Origin: an uncultured Holdemanella sp.
GTDB lineage: Bacteria > Bacillota_I > Bacilli_A > Erysipelotrichales > Erysipelotrichaceae
Length of the DNA stretch: 40,089 nt
Reading direction: 5' to 3'
Assembly (NCBI GenBank): GCA_900754615.1
Contig: CAAEDN010000076.1
Location: 1 to 40,089 of the forward strand
This document shows, in pieces, positions 39,140 to 40,089 of the stretch. A program made the translations under genes and the position numbers. Position 1 is the stretch's first letter, and each line of letters begins with the position of its first letter. Under the pieces are notes generated by a model, which searched no databases, was not told where the DNA came from, and worked only from the letters and a program-made list of their open reading frames with translations.

Positions 39140-40089
39140 TTATTGTTTTAATGTACCATCTGCATTGAATGTATAGGATTTACCATCAATGATTGCTGTT
39201 CGGCTATGATATATTGAACCATTTTTTGGATCCATATAATATGTTTTGCCATTAAGTGTTAGCCATCCGTGATGTTCTTTTCCATCCGCATGGTAGTAGT
39301 ACCATCCAATAAAATCGTCTTCATACCAATAGTATTCCAACCATCCGACATGCATCGTACCACCCTGATCAAAATGATATCTAGACCCATTTAAAGTGAT
39401 CCAGCAATCCTGGTTCATATAACCATCTTTTTCATCCATGTAATACCATGCGTTGCCTAAGTGCAGCCATCCCTTTTGCATAGCTCCATTCTTGGAAAAA
39501 TAATACCAATCATCTTGATTTTGGTACCAGCCTGTATACATTGTGCCATCTGCATTGAACTTGTAAGTCTTGTTGTCGATGATGTAGGCGGTATCATGAA
39601 TCATATAACCATCAGTTTTGTCCATGTAGTACCATTTTGTACCAAGTTGAAGCCATTCTAAATGTAATTTTCCACTTGGATCAAAATAATATTTTTCACC
39701 TTGGTTTATAAACCATCCTGTATACATACTTCCATCTGTATTAAATTTATAGATATTTCCATTGATTTCAATGGTTGTATCCATATACATATTGCCATTT
39801 TCGGAATCTAAATAATACCAGTTTGGTCCAGATTGAAGCCATCCAAAGTGCTGTTTTCCGTTTGGATCAAAGTAAAACCATGAGATATCAATATCTGTCC
39901 AAACAAATTTATACCAACCAGTAAACATCGTTCCATCAATTGTAAATAGATATTGATCTCCATCAATTTCAAGTGGCGTATCTGCATACATCCATCCTTC
40001 ATCCGGATGCATATAGTACCATTTGTTTCCTAATTGAAGCCATCCACAATGCATTTTTCCATCGGCATCAAAGTAAAGCCAGTCATACG
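39140..40089 (-). CDS. Cell-wall-binding repeat protein (5' end outside window)
   Basis: The frame stays open to the last base of the window (YDWLYFDADGKMHCGWLQ...), so the ATG near 40054 is an internal Met and the N-terminus is missing. The visible about 316 residues consist only of choline/glucan-binding-type repeats: GWLQLGNKWYYM, DGTMYTGW, WYYFDPNGKQHFGW. They form about four larger modules of some 70-80 residues (GWL-x3-WYYMD, GYM, D, I-x-G-x2-Y-x-FN, DGTM-x-TGW). These repeats anchor proteins to wall teichoic acids or glycans; the catalytic or adhesive domain should lie upstream. The protein ends DGTLKQ with no sortase motif. Confidence 0.88.
   Translation of the reverse strand, partial: YDWLYFDADGKMHCGWLQLGNKWYYMHPDEGWMYADTPLEIDGDQYLFTIDGTMFTGWYKFVWTDIDISWFYFDPNGKQHFGWLQSGPNWYYLDSENGNMYMDTTIEINGNIYKFNTDGSMYTGWFINQGEKYYFDPSGKLHLEWLQLGTKWYYMDKTDGYMIHDTAYIIDNKTYKFNADGTMYTGWYQNQDDWYYFSKNGAMQKGWLHLGNAWYYMDEKDGYMNQDCWITLNGSRYHFDQGGTMHVGWLEYYWYEDDFIGWYYYHADGKEHHGWLTLNGKTYYMDPKNGSIYHSRTAIIDGKSYTFNADGTLKQ

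Noticed and set aside
1..40089. tRNA or rRNA genes, insertion-sequence transposases, prophage or plasmid origin.
   Set aside because: No cloverleaf, rRNA-like stretch, transposase motif or replication gene was recognised on either strand; only duplication scars and repeats were seen.

Overview
The window is AT-rich DNA from a low-GC Bacillota (Firmicutes). The evidence is the AGGAGG-type ribosome sites, TTGACA/TATAAT promoters, U-tailed intrinsic terminators, a choline/glucan-binding-repeat surface protein, heterodimeric ABC exporters, Crp-type regulation of a lactate racemase, and an AroE-AroK fusion. An anaerobic gut or oral member of the Erysipelotrichia is my best guess. That placement is inference, because no rRNA or tRNA gene is present to settle it. 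Stop codons are standard.

Layout. (1) 1-3.75 kb is a decaying block: a BAAT/acyl-CoA thioesterase-like pseudogene (nonsense plus frameshift), an intact methyltransferase, an alpha/beta hydrolase frameshifted just before its catalytic His, a transglutaminase-like protein, a membrane-anchored protein with an early stop, and a small membrane protein. (2) 3.75-8.1 kb holds a TetR regulator with a clear operator and a two-gene heterodimeric ABC exporter. (3) 8.2-9.75 kb holds an AAA_14/DUF4143 ATPase preceded by a 21-bp perfect inverted repeat and followed by a duplicated 3' end of the second ABC gene. (4) 10-12.1 kb is proB-proA on the minus strand, with an in-frame TAG inside proA. (5) 12.2-20.4 kb is a signalling island: two hybrid histidine kinases, each apparently transcribed without a leader; a CHASE-GGDEF-PAS protein sharing its sensor domain with the second kinase; a second DUF4143 ATPase; a truncated CyuA-like gene; and a lipoprotein lacking a normal start codon. 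The second kinase ends in a CPCC zinc-ribbon-like domain. (6) 20.4-23.9 kb is a lactate module: an ECF S component and a Crp/Fnr regulator facing LarA and a LarD-like aquaporin. (7) 23.9-27.8 kb is a MATE exporter diverging from a MerR regulator over a 19-bp-spacer promoter, then a beta-lactamase-fold protein. (8) 27.8-30.3 kb is the AroE-AroK fusion with a structured leader, a DUF3784 membrane protein and a gene-poor stretch with remnants. (9) 30.3-39.1 kb is the most interesting part: a LysR regulator diverging from a seven-gene set encoding an old-yellow-enzyme-type flavin/Fe-S reductase, a second shikimate/quinate dehydrogenase, an MFS carrier, a complete TRAP transporter (DctQ, DctM, DctP) and type I 3-dehydroquinate dehydratase. 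(10) 39.1 kb to the end is a cell-wall-binding repeat protein whose N-terminus lies outside the window.

How it fits together. The LysR-to-aroD cluster looks like an uptake and reductive catabolic system for quinate, shikimate or related plant hydroaromatic acids. Two transporters bring substrate in. The dehydrogenase and dehydratase convert it to 3-dehydroshikimate, an enone and so a chemically suitable substrate for the flavin reductase. The separate AroE-AroK fusion probably serves biosynthesis. Several genes carry single-base lesions (proA, thioesterase, hydrolase, 3041-3508). These are either real decay, including predicted proline auxotrophy, or uncorrected assembly errors; read-level data would decide.
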